From Glomus cerebriforme (Eukaryota; Glomeromycota; Glomeromycetes; Glomerales; Glomeraceae): a DNA stretch of 12,744 nt. Where the stretch lies: the NCBI GenBank assembly GCA_003550305.1, contig QKYT01000318.1, positions 4,666 through 17,409 on the forward strand. Reading direction: 5' to 3'. Both the position numbers and the translations under genes were made by a program. The notes beneath the pieces were generated by a model. It was not told the origin of the DNA. It saw only the letters and a list, made by a program, of their open reading frames with translations, and searched no databases. The stretch's first letter is position 1. Every line of letters begins with the position of its first letter. Shown here one piece after another: positions 1 to 8,827 of this stretch.

Positions 1-54
1 CTTTTTTAATAGTAGGTAAATTCAAATGCAACAATAATCAACTGCAATGCTTTT

Positions 55-254
55 AGAAAGGAGTTATGAACGAACAAGAGTTGATACTGCAGATTTCATT
101 TTAAAGTACTATTATCAAGTCATTATCAGCACCATTCTTGAAAACTGCTGGATAGATCCACAGCCAAGTCATATTTTATTGTAGTAAAAAAAAAAATTAG
201 ATGAAAAGGTGCGTTTTTTTTTATTTTGCAGGGTAGGGTAACTCCTAGTTGGCC
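55..254 (+). pseudogene. Relic (copy 1) of a three-copy unknown gene family
   Basis: This stretch aligns with the first exon of the minus-strand gene at 4247-6117. Shared landmarks are AAGTACTAT (104-112), the CATTATCAG block (121-129) and the 49-bp block 206-254, which reads through a nine-T run into TTTTGCAGGG and ends at TAGTTGGCC. In one frame it reads TIIKSLS, matching TIINSLS of copy 2, then hits stops (for example TAG at 181-183), so it cannot encode the protein. The block 206-254 is far better preserved than the rest: one mismatch against copy 3 at 12574-12622. Homology stops abruptly at GGCC (254). The 13-mer CAGATTTCATTTT occurs at 90-102 and again at 257-269. Function of the family is unknown. 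I am confident of homology and less so of the left edge. Confidence 0.72.
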
Positions 255-411
255 AACAGATTTCATTTTGATTTTATAAATAAGGTAGATAAGGAACATT
301 ATCTGGTTCTATATACTTATATATTTTTTTATAATATAATCAGGTTATTTATTGTGTATAAATGTTTATTAGCTAGAAAAATAAATTGCTAATGAATATT
401 TTAAATTATTA

Positions 412-906
412 TAAAAATATAGAACTGATAGGAAGTGGTTCATATGAAAGCGTCATTCTGCTAATTGGAAAACATTGATGTTTTAAAAATTGTCAATAAT
501 GATTACAACATTAAAAGAGGTCGTCAATAAGGTAAGAAAAAATTATAATGTGATGATCTTAAATTTTAATAATTTTATTAAATGTTTAATTTATTCAGGT
601 AAAAATTACAAAAAAAAAATTAAAACATTCTATAATTTATAGTACCACAAGGGTAGAAACTGGTAAGTATTTATTAATATGTATAATATTGATTGTTGAA
701 TAAGTTTATATTTCAATATGTATAATTATTTACTTTCTTTGTATTGAGAGAAAAAAATTCTTTTTTTAGTTTTGGAATGATCAGGTACATTAAGAACTTA
801 TCTAAATATTAATTTTAACAAACTTGATTGGATAATAAATATCAGTTATCATTTCAACTGCTGGTCATCGTGATTATACAAATGTGATATTAATCATCAT
901 GGCTTG
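412..906 (+). pseudogene. Protein kinase (tyrosine-kinase-like) pseudogene fragment
   Basis: A decayed kinase N-lobe and catalytic loop are visible. Exon 1 (about 412-531) reads IELIGSGSYESV, a glycine loop GxGxxG whose last glycine is Glu, then after a shift NIDVLKIVNNDYNIKR, and ends at AAG before GTAAG. Intron 1 is 532-598, with acceptor TTCAG. Exon 2 (599-662) ends in the frame reading TTRVET before GTAAGT. Intron 2 is 663-769, with acceptor TTTTTTTAG. Exon 3 (770-906) has LE, a TGA at 778-780, then SGTLRTYLNINFNKLDW (781-831), typical of the hinge and alpha-D region. It then has HRD (866-874) with Asn at 881-883. Canonical HRDLxxxN has four residues between Asp and Asn; here there are two. 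A donor-like GTAATT follows at 907. Several frameshifts and stops make it non-functional. The family is expanded in Glomeromycotina. No activation segment was found downstream. Confidence 0.82.
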
Positions 907-1021
907 GTAATTGTTTAATTTTTTTTTGGTTTTGATTATTAATTTTTGACAAATTGCACTGATCAATAATAAAATAAATTTTCTTTAAGCAATCATATGA
1001 TTAAATAATTTTAACTTTTAG

Positions 1022-1044
1022 CTTTATATAAAAATTATATAAAG
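1022..1044. repeat. Perfect short hairpin with 10-bp arms
   Basis: CTTTATATAA (1022-1031) is followed by AAA and then the exact inverse complement TTATATAAAG (1035-1044). Such palindromes arise by chance fairly often in DNA this AT-rich, so no role is claimed. Confidence 0.6.
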
Positions 1045-1389
1045 TTGTGTGACATAAGAGACAAAAATTTTGTGCTTATTTTTTTTAAAAAATTAATTTT
1101 CGCGTTGAATGGATAATAAAAAAGAGTAGCTATCATTAATAGCTGCAACATTATTCTTAGATTCATTTTGATAAATCTAAAAATAAAAAAAAATAAATTA
1201 TTTGATATGTATTTTAAAATTATTTATTTAATATTATCTAAACTTAATAATAAATTTATCACTACTGCTAAGGTCAAATCACTTGAAATTGTACTTTCAC
1301 AAAAACGATAAAAGATGGTTTAAAGAAATAATTATTACAAATTAATAAATTAATAATGAATAAAAAAACCATATTAATGCCTCAGTTTC

Positions 1390-1412
1390 AAAAAAAAAAA
1401 AAAAAAAAAAAA
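1390..1412 (+). repeat. Poly(A) run of 23 flanked by inverted heptamers
   Basis: Twenty-three A residues lie between TCAGTTT (1382-1388) and AAACTGA (1410-1416, which uses the last three A). The flanks are exact inverse complements. It could be the tail of an inserted retrotranscript or simple-sequence slippage; no target duplication was identified. Confidence 0.7.
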
Positions 1413-1457
1413 CTGAATCATATGAAACGTTAAAAAAACTTTTTTTTTAACTCGAAT

Positions 1458-1612
1458 ACTGTTATAATATCCTTTTTTTTTTTTATCAAGTTAACGCTTT
1501 ATTTTATTTAAATTTCAGCAGAGGTACAAATACATGCATAATAGAAATACAATATAAAATAAAATATTCTCCCCATAAATGGTACGGTAAACTAACTGTT
1601 ATAATATCCTTT
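1458..1612 (+). repeat. Pair of 18-bp direct repeats 137 bp apart
   Basis: ACTGTTATAATATCCTTT occurs at 1458-1475 and again at 1595-1612. The sequence between includes a T-run and AT-rich DNA with no coding signal. The pair may mark a small duplication or an old insertion; nothing further supports either. Confidence 0.65.
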
Positions 1613-1751
1613 GAATGATAAAATATAATACTAAAAGTACATCCTCCGGAATTAGTTAGGCTGGCTGGAAATCCAATGCATTTTCACGCCAAACTGACCT
1701 TTTATGTATAGCTCCATGATCTAAATACAGTATTACACACAAAATTCAACA

Positions 1752-1759
1752 TATAAAAG
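1752..1759 (+). promoter_or_regulatory. Probable TATA box of the BTB gene
   Basis: TATAAAAG lies about 66-73 bp upstream of the ATG at 1825, a usual TATA-to-start spacing for fungal genes. It suggests the pseudogene descends from a complete gene with its own promoter rather than from a retrocopy, in line with the intron remnant it keeps. Confidence 0.5.
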
Positions 1760-1824
1760 GTTAACCATTTATAAATCGTAGTATTTTTCATATTTCTTTT
1801 ATTTAATCGAAATATATTTAAAAA

Positions 1825-2933
1825 ATGGTTAATGATAAACTTCTGCCAGTATTATCTCAAAATTTACTTGAGGTTTTAGATGATGAAGAATATTATGATA
1901 TTACTGTTGAAGTCGGTAATGACCCTTATATAAAAATATTTCGTGCTCATATGGTCATTTTATACTATCGTTCTCCTTATTTGCGAAGAATTTTATCAGC
2001 AAATAAAAAGAAAAACGATGAAACTTTGGTACATATTAAATTACCAAATATTTTACCTGAAAATTTTCAAGTAATCTTAAGAATAAATTCATAAAAAAAA
2101 TATTATTATTAATTTTATTTCGTTTTTATTTTTAAATTTTATAATTTTTTTTTATGTAGGTATATTTATGGCGGATTACTTTCTTTGGATGAATATGATA
2201 CTTCAGATATTATTAAAATCTTGATTGCGGCTAACGAACTTATTCTTCAGGAATTAGTAATCCACCTACAATATTTTTTGATTGAAAACGAAGCAGAATG
2301 GATAAAATTAAATTTTAATTTGATATATAACTAGTTATTGAAGACAATTCATTTTTAAAACTTCAAAAATATTGTAAATTTGTAATGATTTGATATCCAA
2401 AAATCCAGATAAGACCTTCAATTTCAGAAAAACTTTTGATCATGCTTATTCAAGATAAGAATCTTCAAATGAGTGAAACACAAATTTGGGAGCATGTTTT
2501 TAAGTGGGGACTTGCTCAAAATCCAGAATTTCCCGCTGACCTTGCAAATTTTTCAAAGGAAGATTTCAATATTTTAAAGAATAGTTTACAACAATTTATT
2601 CCATTTATTGGATTCTATAATCAACTTCTGAAGAATTTTCTGACAAAGTATTACCTTATAAAAAAATCTTGCCAAAGGAATTATATAAAGATTTATTAAA
2701 ATATTTTTTGAAACCAAATAACCAAAAATTGGAACCATGTATAATTAAAGATACTGAAGAAATTAGCTCAAAAAATATTGATTCTAGAATTATTACATTT
2801 CAACATGCTGAATTGATTATGAAATGGATTGATTCGTGGATCCCGTGGTGGATTTACACCCGAAAAATTACATGAAGTTTGTGATAATCAATCTCATACC
2901 ATAACAGTTATTAAAACTTTAATTGGTTCAACG
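1825..2933 (+). pseudogene. BTB-BACK-TLDc protein pseudogene
   Basis: In intact relatives, BTB and BACK domains serve as dimerising and cullin-3 adaptor-type modules, followed by a TLDc domain. Exon 1 (from ATG 1825) is open and reads like a BTB domain: YYDITVEVGNDP, then FRAHMVILYYRSPYLRRIL, then HIKLPNILPENFQVILR. The intron should begin near 2082, but GT has been lost there, so the frame runs to TAA at 2092-2094. The acceptor survives (TTATGTAG, AG at 2158-2159), and 2161-2331 continues in the expected frame (YIYGG, LDEYDTSDIIKILIAANEL) to TAG at 2332-2334. The BACK part follows in pieces, including EDNSFLKLQKYC and LISKNPDKTFN in different frames, then IQDKNLQMSETQIWEHVFKWG, FSDKVLPYKK and LPKELYKDLLKYFL. 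After a deletion following KWID, the TLDc start GSRGGFTPEKLHEVCDNQSH is visible (from 2835) and ends at TGA 2934. The rest of TLDc is missing. Confidence 0.9.
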
Positions 2934-2936
2934 TGA

Positions 2937-4246
2937 CATCTATGCATTATAATGTTTCTTTAAAATCGAAATGAAATTTGCAGTAAAACAATAATAATCT
3001 TAATGAGAAATTTGAAAAACATTTAAGTAAACAATTGAAAAAAGAAACCATTTTGAAAATAATCGTAAATTCAGATTCATACTGTACGTTGTTTATTGTT
3101 TATTAAAGCTCATAATTTAAATAAGCTGTGAGCATTAATAAATTTTTTGCCCGAGTTGCTGTCGATACGTAATGACCTCACCAAAAATATACAAAAGCTG
3201 TATTGCTGCAAAAAAATTTTATCTTTTTGTTTTATGATGTCTTTGTTAATCATATGGTATAAGCTACAGCATTCTTTTCTTCCCTATAAAAAAGTTTTCA
3301 GAAAAATGATCACATTTCTAAGTTTTCTTCGGAATAAAAACCAGAAAAATGATTATTTATTAGAGTTATTTCCAGAAATTTTTATATAGGACTTTAAATA
3401 ATCTGTTATTTTTTAAATATCACGAATATAATTTTAATAAAATATGCTTTATTAAAGAGGTTTTGTGCAGCAAAAAACTCTTGCGTTTAACTGATTTATG
3501 ATTAAAAAAATATATTTATCTATAAAAAATTTTTTTTTCTGTATTGAATAAACATGATATAAGTGTCGATCTATAAAAGGCAGAATTGTAGAAAAATCTA
3601 AAGTGATTAATGAAGAATTGAGATTTTAAGGTATATTAGGCGGCGTAAAGTGATCAAATTAAGTGACAATAAAATTAATTTTTTTCTGAGAAGTATTCCA
3701 TAACCATTTTACAATATAAATTTTAAGGATATAATTTAATTCTTGTAATAATTATTAAAATATGACGACAAAGACATTAAATTTTTGAACTAATAATATT
3801 AGTAATATTACCATATTTGCTTAGGATTAAAAAATTTCCATATCAACGATTCTATCGTTACAAATCAAGTTTTTATTTAAAAAGTAAAGTAAAAAATACT
3901 ACTATTAAAATAATAAGAAACATCAAACATGTAATGAATTTATCTCATTTTTCTATAGATGACAGAAAATAATTTTCTTATTTGTTTCTTTTGGAAAATA
4001 TATGAAACTAAAATATTAGTAATAAGAATAAAATCTAAATAATAATGAAAAATATCCCACAAAATAGTTCGTATTCATGCAATTCAAAAAAATAACTAAA
4101 CCAAGCCAAGAAGCAATTAAAGCCATATTATTGTACAAAGGCCCATTACTAATTAAAAATTAAAAAAAAATTTTAGGTTTTTGTTATTAAAATTAGTCCT
4201 ACAACAAAAATAATGTAATTTGAATAATATTTATTATGCGTTAAAT
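2937..4246. other. Intergenic AT-rich DNA, no gene recognised
   Basis: Both strands carry frequent stops. One open stretch at 3147-3389 (+) starts only with TTG and shows no family motif. A hairpin with 6-bp arms, AACGAT-TCT-ATCGTT, lies at 3845-3859. The last part, near 4150-4246, should contain the 3' untranslated region and polyadenylation region of the minus-strand gene. Confidence 0.55.
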
Positions 4247-6117
4247 TTATTGTTCTGGACAGTGGATTGAGCATTTTGTGCATCTCCTTTTCCTTGGTGG
4301 CTCCTCCTATTAAATAAAGCAAAAGTTAGCATTCTGTCTTTAAAAATATCTTTATAATTTTTGTTTATATTATACCTCATCATTAGTAAAATCTGTTTGT
4401 GGAGGTAATGATGATTCTAGATTTGATGGTTGTAGATGTGATGTTCGTAATCGTGGTGATTGTGATCGTGGTGATTGTGATAATCGTGGTAATGGTTGTA
4501 ATCGTGGATTATAATCTACACGTTCTTTATTACGAAGATTGTAATTGTATTGTGGTCCTTTTTTGATAGCTCTTTTTCTTCTAGTAACTTTTTGAATATC
4601 ACCACCTGTAATACCAGAAGAACCGCTACTGGCATCATCGCGGATCTCATTCTGTGGAATTTCCTTCTGACCTTGTTCTTGAGATGTATCAGTATCTTCA
4701 ACTCCTATATAGTTCAATAATAATAATTTAAAGAAATATGTTTATATTAATAAATATTGATAATATAATATGAACTTACTAGTTCTTTCAAATTTTTCTT
4801 GATTACGAAGATTGTATTGTGGTCTTTCTTTGGTATTTCTTTTTCTTTTAGTAACTTTTTGAATATCACCACCTGTAATACCAGAAGAACCGCTACTGGC
4901 ATCATCGCGGATCTCATTCTGTGGAATTTCCTTCTGACCTTGTTCTTGAGATGTATCAGTATCTTCAACTCCTATATAGTTCAATAATAATAATTTTAAG
5001 AAATATGTTTATATTAATAAATATTGATAATATAATATGAACTTACTAGTTCTTTCCAATTTTTCTTGTAATGCTTTAAGTTTGGTTTGTATTTCTGGAT
5101 CACCATCACCTGAATCATGTGTTTGATGAACCTGTAATGTAAATAAAATTAAACAATTAATTCCATTATATTAAAAGCTAATGTATAATCTAATTTTTAT
5201 TTACCTGAACATTTTCCAATGTTGTACCAGAATCTTCAATTAAATTATCATCATTGTTAGAATCATCCGCCCTAGATTTTTGCTTCCTACGTTCTAATCT
5301 CCATTCCTCATCTGGAATATAATCATCAACAGGACTATCATGCATTGTATCTTCATTATTATAATCATCAGCAGGACTATTATACATTGTTAATGAATCT
5401 TCATCCTGATTCCATGTATTAGTTAGCTCAGTAATCTGAGCATTTGTTGTTTGAATTTTATCATCAAGATCTTGAAGAATTTTGAGGATGCGTTCTTTTT
5501 CATCCACATAGTTGGAAAGGTTTTGTCTCTATAAATAATAATATTTGGTATTATTAAATCAATTACAATTGAATTATATAAGCTTACTTACCAACTTATA
5601 TTCCTTAATAATTCCTTTCCAAAAGGATTGTAACCGGTTATTGCTGCGTTCTAAAGTCACCTATTGTTAAGAAAGAGATGGCGTTAGCAGTGCATCAGCT
5701 TCTTATTTATTGATAAAAGAAAGTACATAACCACTTCCTCTTCTAACAACAAGTTAGAGCATCTGAAAAGAGGACTTAGGGTGGTTACCAAGCTATCAAA
5801 TTCAGTAATTCTTCTGGAGGCCAACTAGGAGTTACCCTATCGTTACAAAATAAAAAAAAATGCACCTTTTCATCCAAACTATTGAAATTGTTTTGATCTA
5901 TTACTTCTGCTTCACATAAAAAGCGACTTGACCAACAACTGTCGAGATCTCTCCAGTCTTCTGAGGGTACTTCTGATAATGAGTTGATGATAGTACTTCG
6001 ATAAAGGGACAAAAAACTACAATATGACTTGTTTCTTCTTTCCCTTAAATAAGAAACAAGCTCTTCACGACCAATATACCCATTTTCTTCTTCATTAATT
6101 TGTCTTGAAGTGGACAT
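4247..6117 (-). CDS. Unknown seven-exon gene (family copy 2), frame broken in exon 1
   Basis: Exons: 6117-5732, 5660-5592, 5528-5205, 5131-5047, 4971-4780, 4704-4376, 4306-4247. The introns (5731-5661, 5591-5529, 5204-5132, 5046-4972, 4779-4705, 4375-4307; 63-75 bp) all have GT and AG ends and join open frames. Exon 1 starts MSTSRQINEEENGYIGREEL and in its own frame stops at 5785-5787. A second frame opens just upstream of that stop, reading RRITEFDSLVTTLSPLFRC and NLLLEEEV to the donor, so one frame change is needed. Exon 2 encodes VTLERSNNRLQSFW. Exon 3 has a likely coiled coil (DEKERILKILQDLDDKIQ) and an acidic part with two SPxDDY repeats. Exons 5 and 6 are duplicates with basic KRKR clusters and PQYNLRN. 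Exon 6 adds Pro-Arg-Leu/Ser repeats. The last exon ends in KRRCTKCSIHCPEQ. The basic clusters suggest a nuclear protein (inference). No known domain was recognised. The splicing supports a recently functional gene; whether this copy makes full-length protein is doubtful. Confidence 0.72.
4447..4510 (-). repeat. In-gene minisatellite encoding Pro-Arg-Leu/Ser repeats
   Basis: On the plus strand the unit CGTGGTGATTGTGAT and variants (CGTGGTAATGG, CGTGGATTATAAT) recur at multiples of three bases. On the coding strand this gives PRLQPLPRLSQSPRSQSPRL inside exon 6 of the minus-strand gene. Repeat-driven length change here would stay in frame. Confidence 0.7.
4529..5068 (-). repeat. Tandem duplication of an intron plus exon
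   Basis: Copy one covers 5068-4802 (267 bp). Copy two covers 4801-4529 (273 bp), the difference being a 6-bp insertion that turns PQYNLRN into PQYNYNLRN. Each unit starts at CAAGAAAAATT, the last 22 bases of exon 4 (or its duplicate), then holds a 75-bp intron and an exon ending at CGTAAT. Introns and exons are nearly identical, so the event is young. The flanking introns are both phase 1 and the repeated exon is 192 bp, so the duplication added 64 codons of exon without breaking the frame. Each unit contributes RVEDTDTSQEQGQKEI and the stretch through GDIQKVT to the KRKR cluster. Confidence 0.92.
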
Positions 6118-6203
6118 CTTTTTACTAAATTATTGGAAAAATGTATGAATTTAGAAATTTAAATATGAGGAGGTTTGTTTTCTTTAAAATTTTAAAGGTG
6201 CCT

Positions 6204-6277
6204 CTATATATACCTTTTCTAATGACGAATGATGATACAGTAATTATTAATTATAATATTAATCATAATCATTACTG
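6204..6277 (-). promoter_or_regulatory. TATA box and palindromic upstream element of copy 2
   Basis: Read on the minus strand, a 40-bp imperfect dyad (6277-6238) begins CAGTAATGATT and ends AATAATTACTG; about 15 of 20 base pairs match between halves. It is followed by TATATATAG (6212-6204) and then AGGCACC. The TATA box is about 90 bp upstream of ATG 6117. The same dyad, TATA and GGCACC order occurs upstream of copy 3 at 12245-12346, and this conservation is the main evidence of function. The binding factor is unknown. Confidence 0.68.
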
Positions 6278-6305
6278 ACTTATATATATTCATTTACATA
6301 TATTT

Positions 6306-6346
6306 ATTCATGTATATATTCATGTATATATTTTCATGTATATGAA
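6306..6346. repeat. Short tandem repeat of a TTCATGTATATA unit
   Basis: Three adjacent imperfect copies of TTCATGTATATA lie just upstream of the copy 2 promoter. Unit length is 11-14 bp. It is probably simple-sequence slippage. Confidence 0.65.
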
Positions 6347-7089
6347 ATAATTCGCGTAATAATATTTATAGAAACATTATATTTAAAAGGTTTATAATTA
6401 TGCCACAATTTTTCACCATTCAATAAAAATAAAATATGAAATACGTATCATTATGCTTAATTCTAGCTCCTGAAAAATGCAATTTTTAGTTGTTGATAAT
6501 AATTAATTATAAATGATGGATCAATTTAAGATTTTTAATAATAAAAAGTTTCTCATCGACAATAACGATAAGTCTAAAATTAGCTGTCATAATCTTCCAA
6601 TCATGTAATACAATAAAAAATTTTATTTAAATTAAAATATACTTATCTGTTATGTCTTTTAATCATTTTGCACAAAATTTCACTATTTCAGGCCCAGAAA
6701 ATCGGTAAATTACTAAAACTTGTTTTTCATGTTGATCATTGCTTATTGGATTATTGTTTTTTAATTATAGTATAATAATTACGTAGGACAAATATTATGT
6801 ATTTGATATTAAATGCAGATCTTATATCTTAAAGTGCCATAAATAGTAATTAATAAATGTAATGATTTACCCATTAAAATGGTAATGATTTTCATATAAT
6901 TCGCAATTAATTGCTATTTTTAAAATAATAAATATAGTTATATGTACTGTATTCATGTAAATGTGTATAAACATAATCGGTATATACCGTTGCCGAAAAA
7001 AAATCGATTTATTTTTAATTATTACAAAAAAATTTCCTTATACATAATAGTATTAATACAGATTACAATGGAATTAATGGAATTGTAGA
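6347..7089. other. AT-rich intergenic DNA with one CGG-N6-CCG palindrome
   Basis: No coding motif was seen. The one standout is the perfect palindrome CGGTATATACCG at 6978-6989. CGG-N6-CCG is the arrangement bound by some fungal Zn2Cys6 regulators of the Ppr1 type, but a single site in noncoding DNA is weak evidence and no nearby gene is obviously controlled by it. Confidence 0.5.
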
Positions 7090-7100
7090 TTTTTTTTTTT
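7090..7100 (-). repeat. Poly(A) tail at the 3' end of the LINE
   Basis: Eleven T on the plus strand correspond to an A-run ending the A-rich minus-strand element, with AATAAAAA just before it. The last coding-like stretch, NLVNKWIGRIIGGQSKNK, lies about 100 bp inside (near 7175-7230). Beyond the run the composition returns to ordinary AT-rich DNA. Confidence 0.6.
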
Positions 7101-7149
7101 ATTAAAAAAAATATTTATTTATTGTTGTCCGTTCATATTCTAAATATAT

Positions 7150-8827
7150 AAGCTGTATTATACCATATTTGAGTTTTGTTTTTACTTTGTCCTCCTATTA
7201 TTCGTCCTATCCATTTATTTACTAGATTAATCTGTCTATATTTTTTATTTAATTGTTCTATTATTTGTTCTTTTCTTTCTTCTCTAGATTCTTCATCTAT
7301 TTTTCTAGATTATATCTTTCTCTATCCTTTTTGTCTTTTATTGTAATTCCATCCTTTTTTCTATTTTAAGTACTTCCTTATTTCTTTTGTTCCATATCAA
7401 TTTCCTTGCTTTATCTGCTATAAATTTTTCCATAAATGGTTGCAATTTTTATTGTTATCTATATTATATATTTTGTTATTATAGATTCCTTTATTATTTC
7501 GTGATAAATATATTGATTATTAAACTTATTCGATCTTGTTGTTAAAATTATTTGTTCTAATTCTTTAATGTTTCTTTCTCTATTATTTCTTGAATCGTCA
7601 CTTTATTTTTACTGCAGCTCCATATATACATCCAATCTTTCTTTACATTTGATACATTTTTGTTATAAATTGTATGATTCTTTGTTCCATAATCATATAT
7701 GTTGGTAATATCTATTGAATTTTTTGTTCTGCTTAAACGTCTTTTCACAATTTATTTCATTATTGTTTATATTTTCCAATAATTTCTGATTCACCTTAAT
7801 CGTTACCCATTTTCTGCTTTATATTTGATTTATTGATTTCTTTAATAGTGATTCTTATTAATGAATCTATTTTGTTCCTTCTCCAATATAATATGTATTC
7901 GTTATGAGCTATCGTCTTTTCTATTTTTTCCATCTTCAATTCTTGATTATCATATTCATTTCTGCTTTTACTCTGTTTATATCTCTTTTTGTTATTTGTT
8001 TTATTTTCCATTATCTGTAATTTTCATTACTTCTATGTCATATATAATTTTACCCATTATTGTTATATCCGGTTTGTTGTTGCTATCTCTTTTTTTGTAT
8101 TGCCGTTACCTATTTTATCGTTATTATTAATATAATTTTATTTTTATCCTCTTCGTCTATTTTTATTTCTATTATATTTTGTTTGTTTGAATATTTATTC
8201 CAATTTATTATATTTTCTTTTCTTTCTTTGTGCATCATATTAATTTCTACACTGTACTTTGGTTTTATACTTTCCGTACTATAATATCTTTCGATAAATT
8301 CAACTTTTAAAATTTTATTTATCTTTTTTTCAACTCCAAAAGTTTCATAAATCTTTTATTTACTTCTATCAATTCTTTCCGATCTTGTAAAGTAAATTCT
8401 GATATGACTTCATCCCATATTTTTATACTATCTCTACTTTTTTCCTTAATTGTTTACCTATTACCTTACCCAAATTACTATATATTCCTTTGAATAATAT
8501 CTCTTCTTTATTATTTATCATCATTTCTTCTACCTTATTGAGCCAAATAGGTTTTTTTCTATTGTTTATTGTTTTCGCAACAAATTTGATTCCATGTCTT
8601 TAATCTATTATTTTTTGTTATTAATTGTTCTAAATATTTATGTTGCATGAATTTATACTTTTTTATTTCTATTACATCTTCTAGTAAGAATTTTCCTTCT
8701 TTGTTCAAGTGATTGTATATTTTATTGTGATTACATAATTTTACATTAACATTTTTAATATTATTTATTATTAAGTCATTCCTTTTGTTGTTTATTTGAT
8801 AATTGTTCTCTATTATGCAACCGTTTA
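7150..8827 (-). pseudogene. C-terminal part of LINE polyprotein, decayed
   Basis: Downstream of the thumb region, open pieces continue in changing frames: LNKEGKFLLEDVIEIKKYKF near 8650-8715, KPIWLNKVEEMM near 8515-8555, ISEFTLQDRKELIEVNKRF near 8345-8410, and a piece at 7796-8011 ending NKSNIKQKMGND. The piece at 7557-7748 contains KKDWMYIWSCSKNKVTIQEI. It resembles the W-x2-(V/I)-W-x-C tail that follows a paired-cysteine motif in related fungal LINE proteins, but the upstream cysteines are gone (NKNVSNVKKDW). That comparison is from memory of the family. A clear RNase H or protease motif was not seen. Confidence 0.62.

Larger units (their letters stand above)
907..1750. other. AT-rich intergenic DNA, no gene seen
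   Basis: No coding stretch with recognisable motifs was found on either strand. It lies between the kinase relic and the BTB pseudogene and contains the hairpin at 1022-1044, a poly(A) run at 1390-1412 and an 18-bp direct repeat. The segment at about 1640-1710 is less AT-rich than its surroundings and may be upstream promoter sequence of the BTB gene; that is a guess. Confidence 0.6.

Noticed and set aside
3147..3389. 80-codon plus-strand frame
   Set aside because: Non-ATG start and no motif; the ending LLELFPEIFI looks protein-like but nothing else supports it.
3634..3660. ILGG-like reading in line with a missing TLDc segment
   Set aside because: Only four residues match and the surrounding sequence does not continue the domain.
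4747..4968. Minus-strand frames overlapping the duplicated exon in another phase, and a plus-strand frame at 4799-4987
   Set aside because: They are shadows; the chosen frame is the one that continues through all splice junctions.
5819..5868. An intron ending at the T-run plus TTTTGCAG in the family block
   Set aside because: It looks like a 3' splice site, but no donor is conserved upstream in all copies; the candidate introns would be under 50 bp, and in copy 2 the CAG is lost.
7861..8284. Long plus-strand open frames rich in Phe, Leu, Ile and Tyr that look like membrane proteins
   Set aside because: They are the reverse complement of the A-rich LINE coding strand; no start context, no family motif, and the minus strand carries the real protein remnants.
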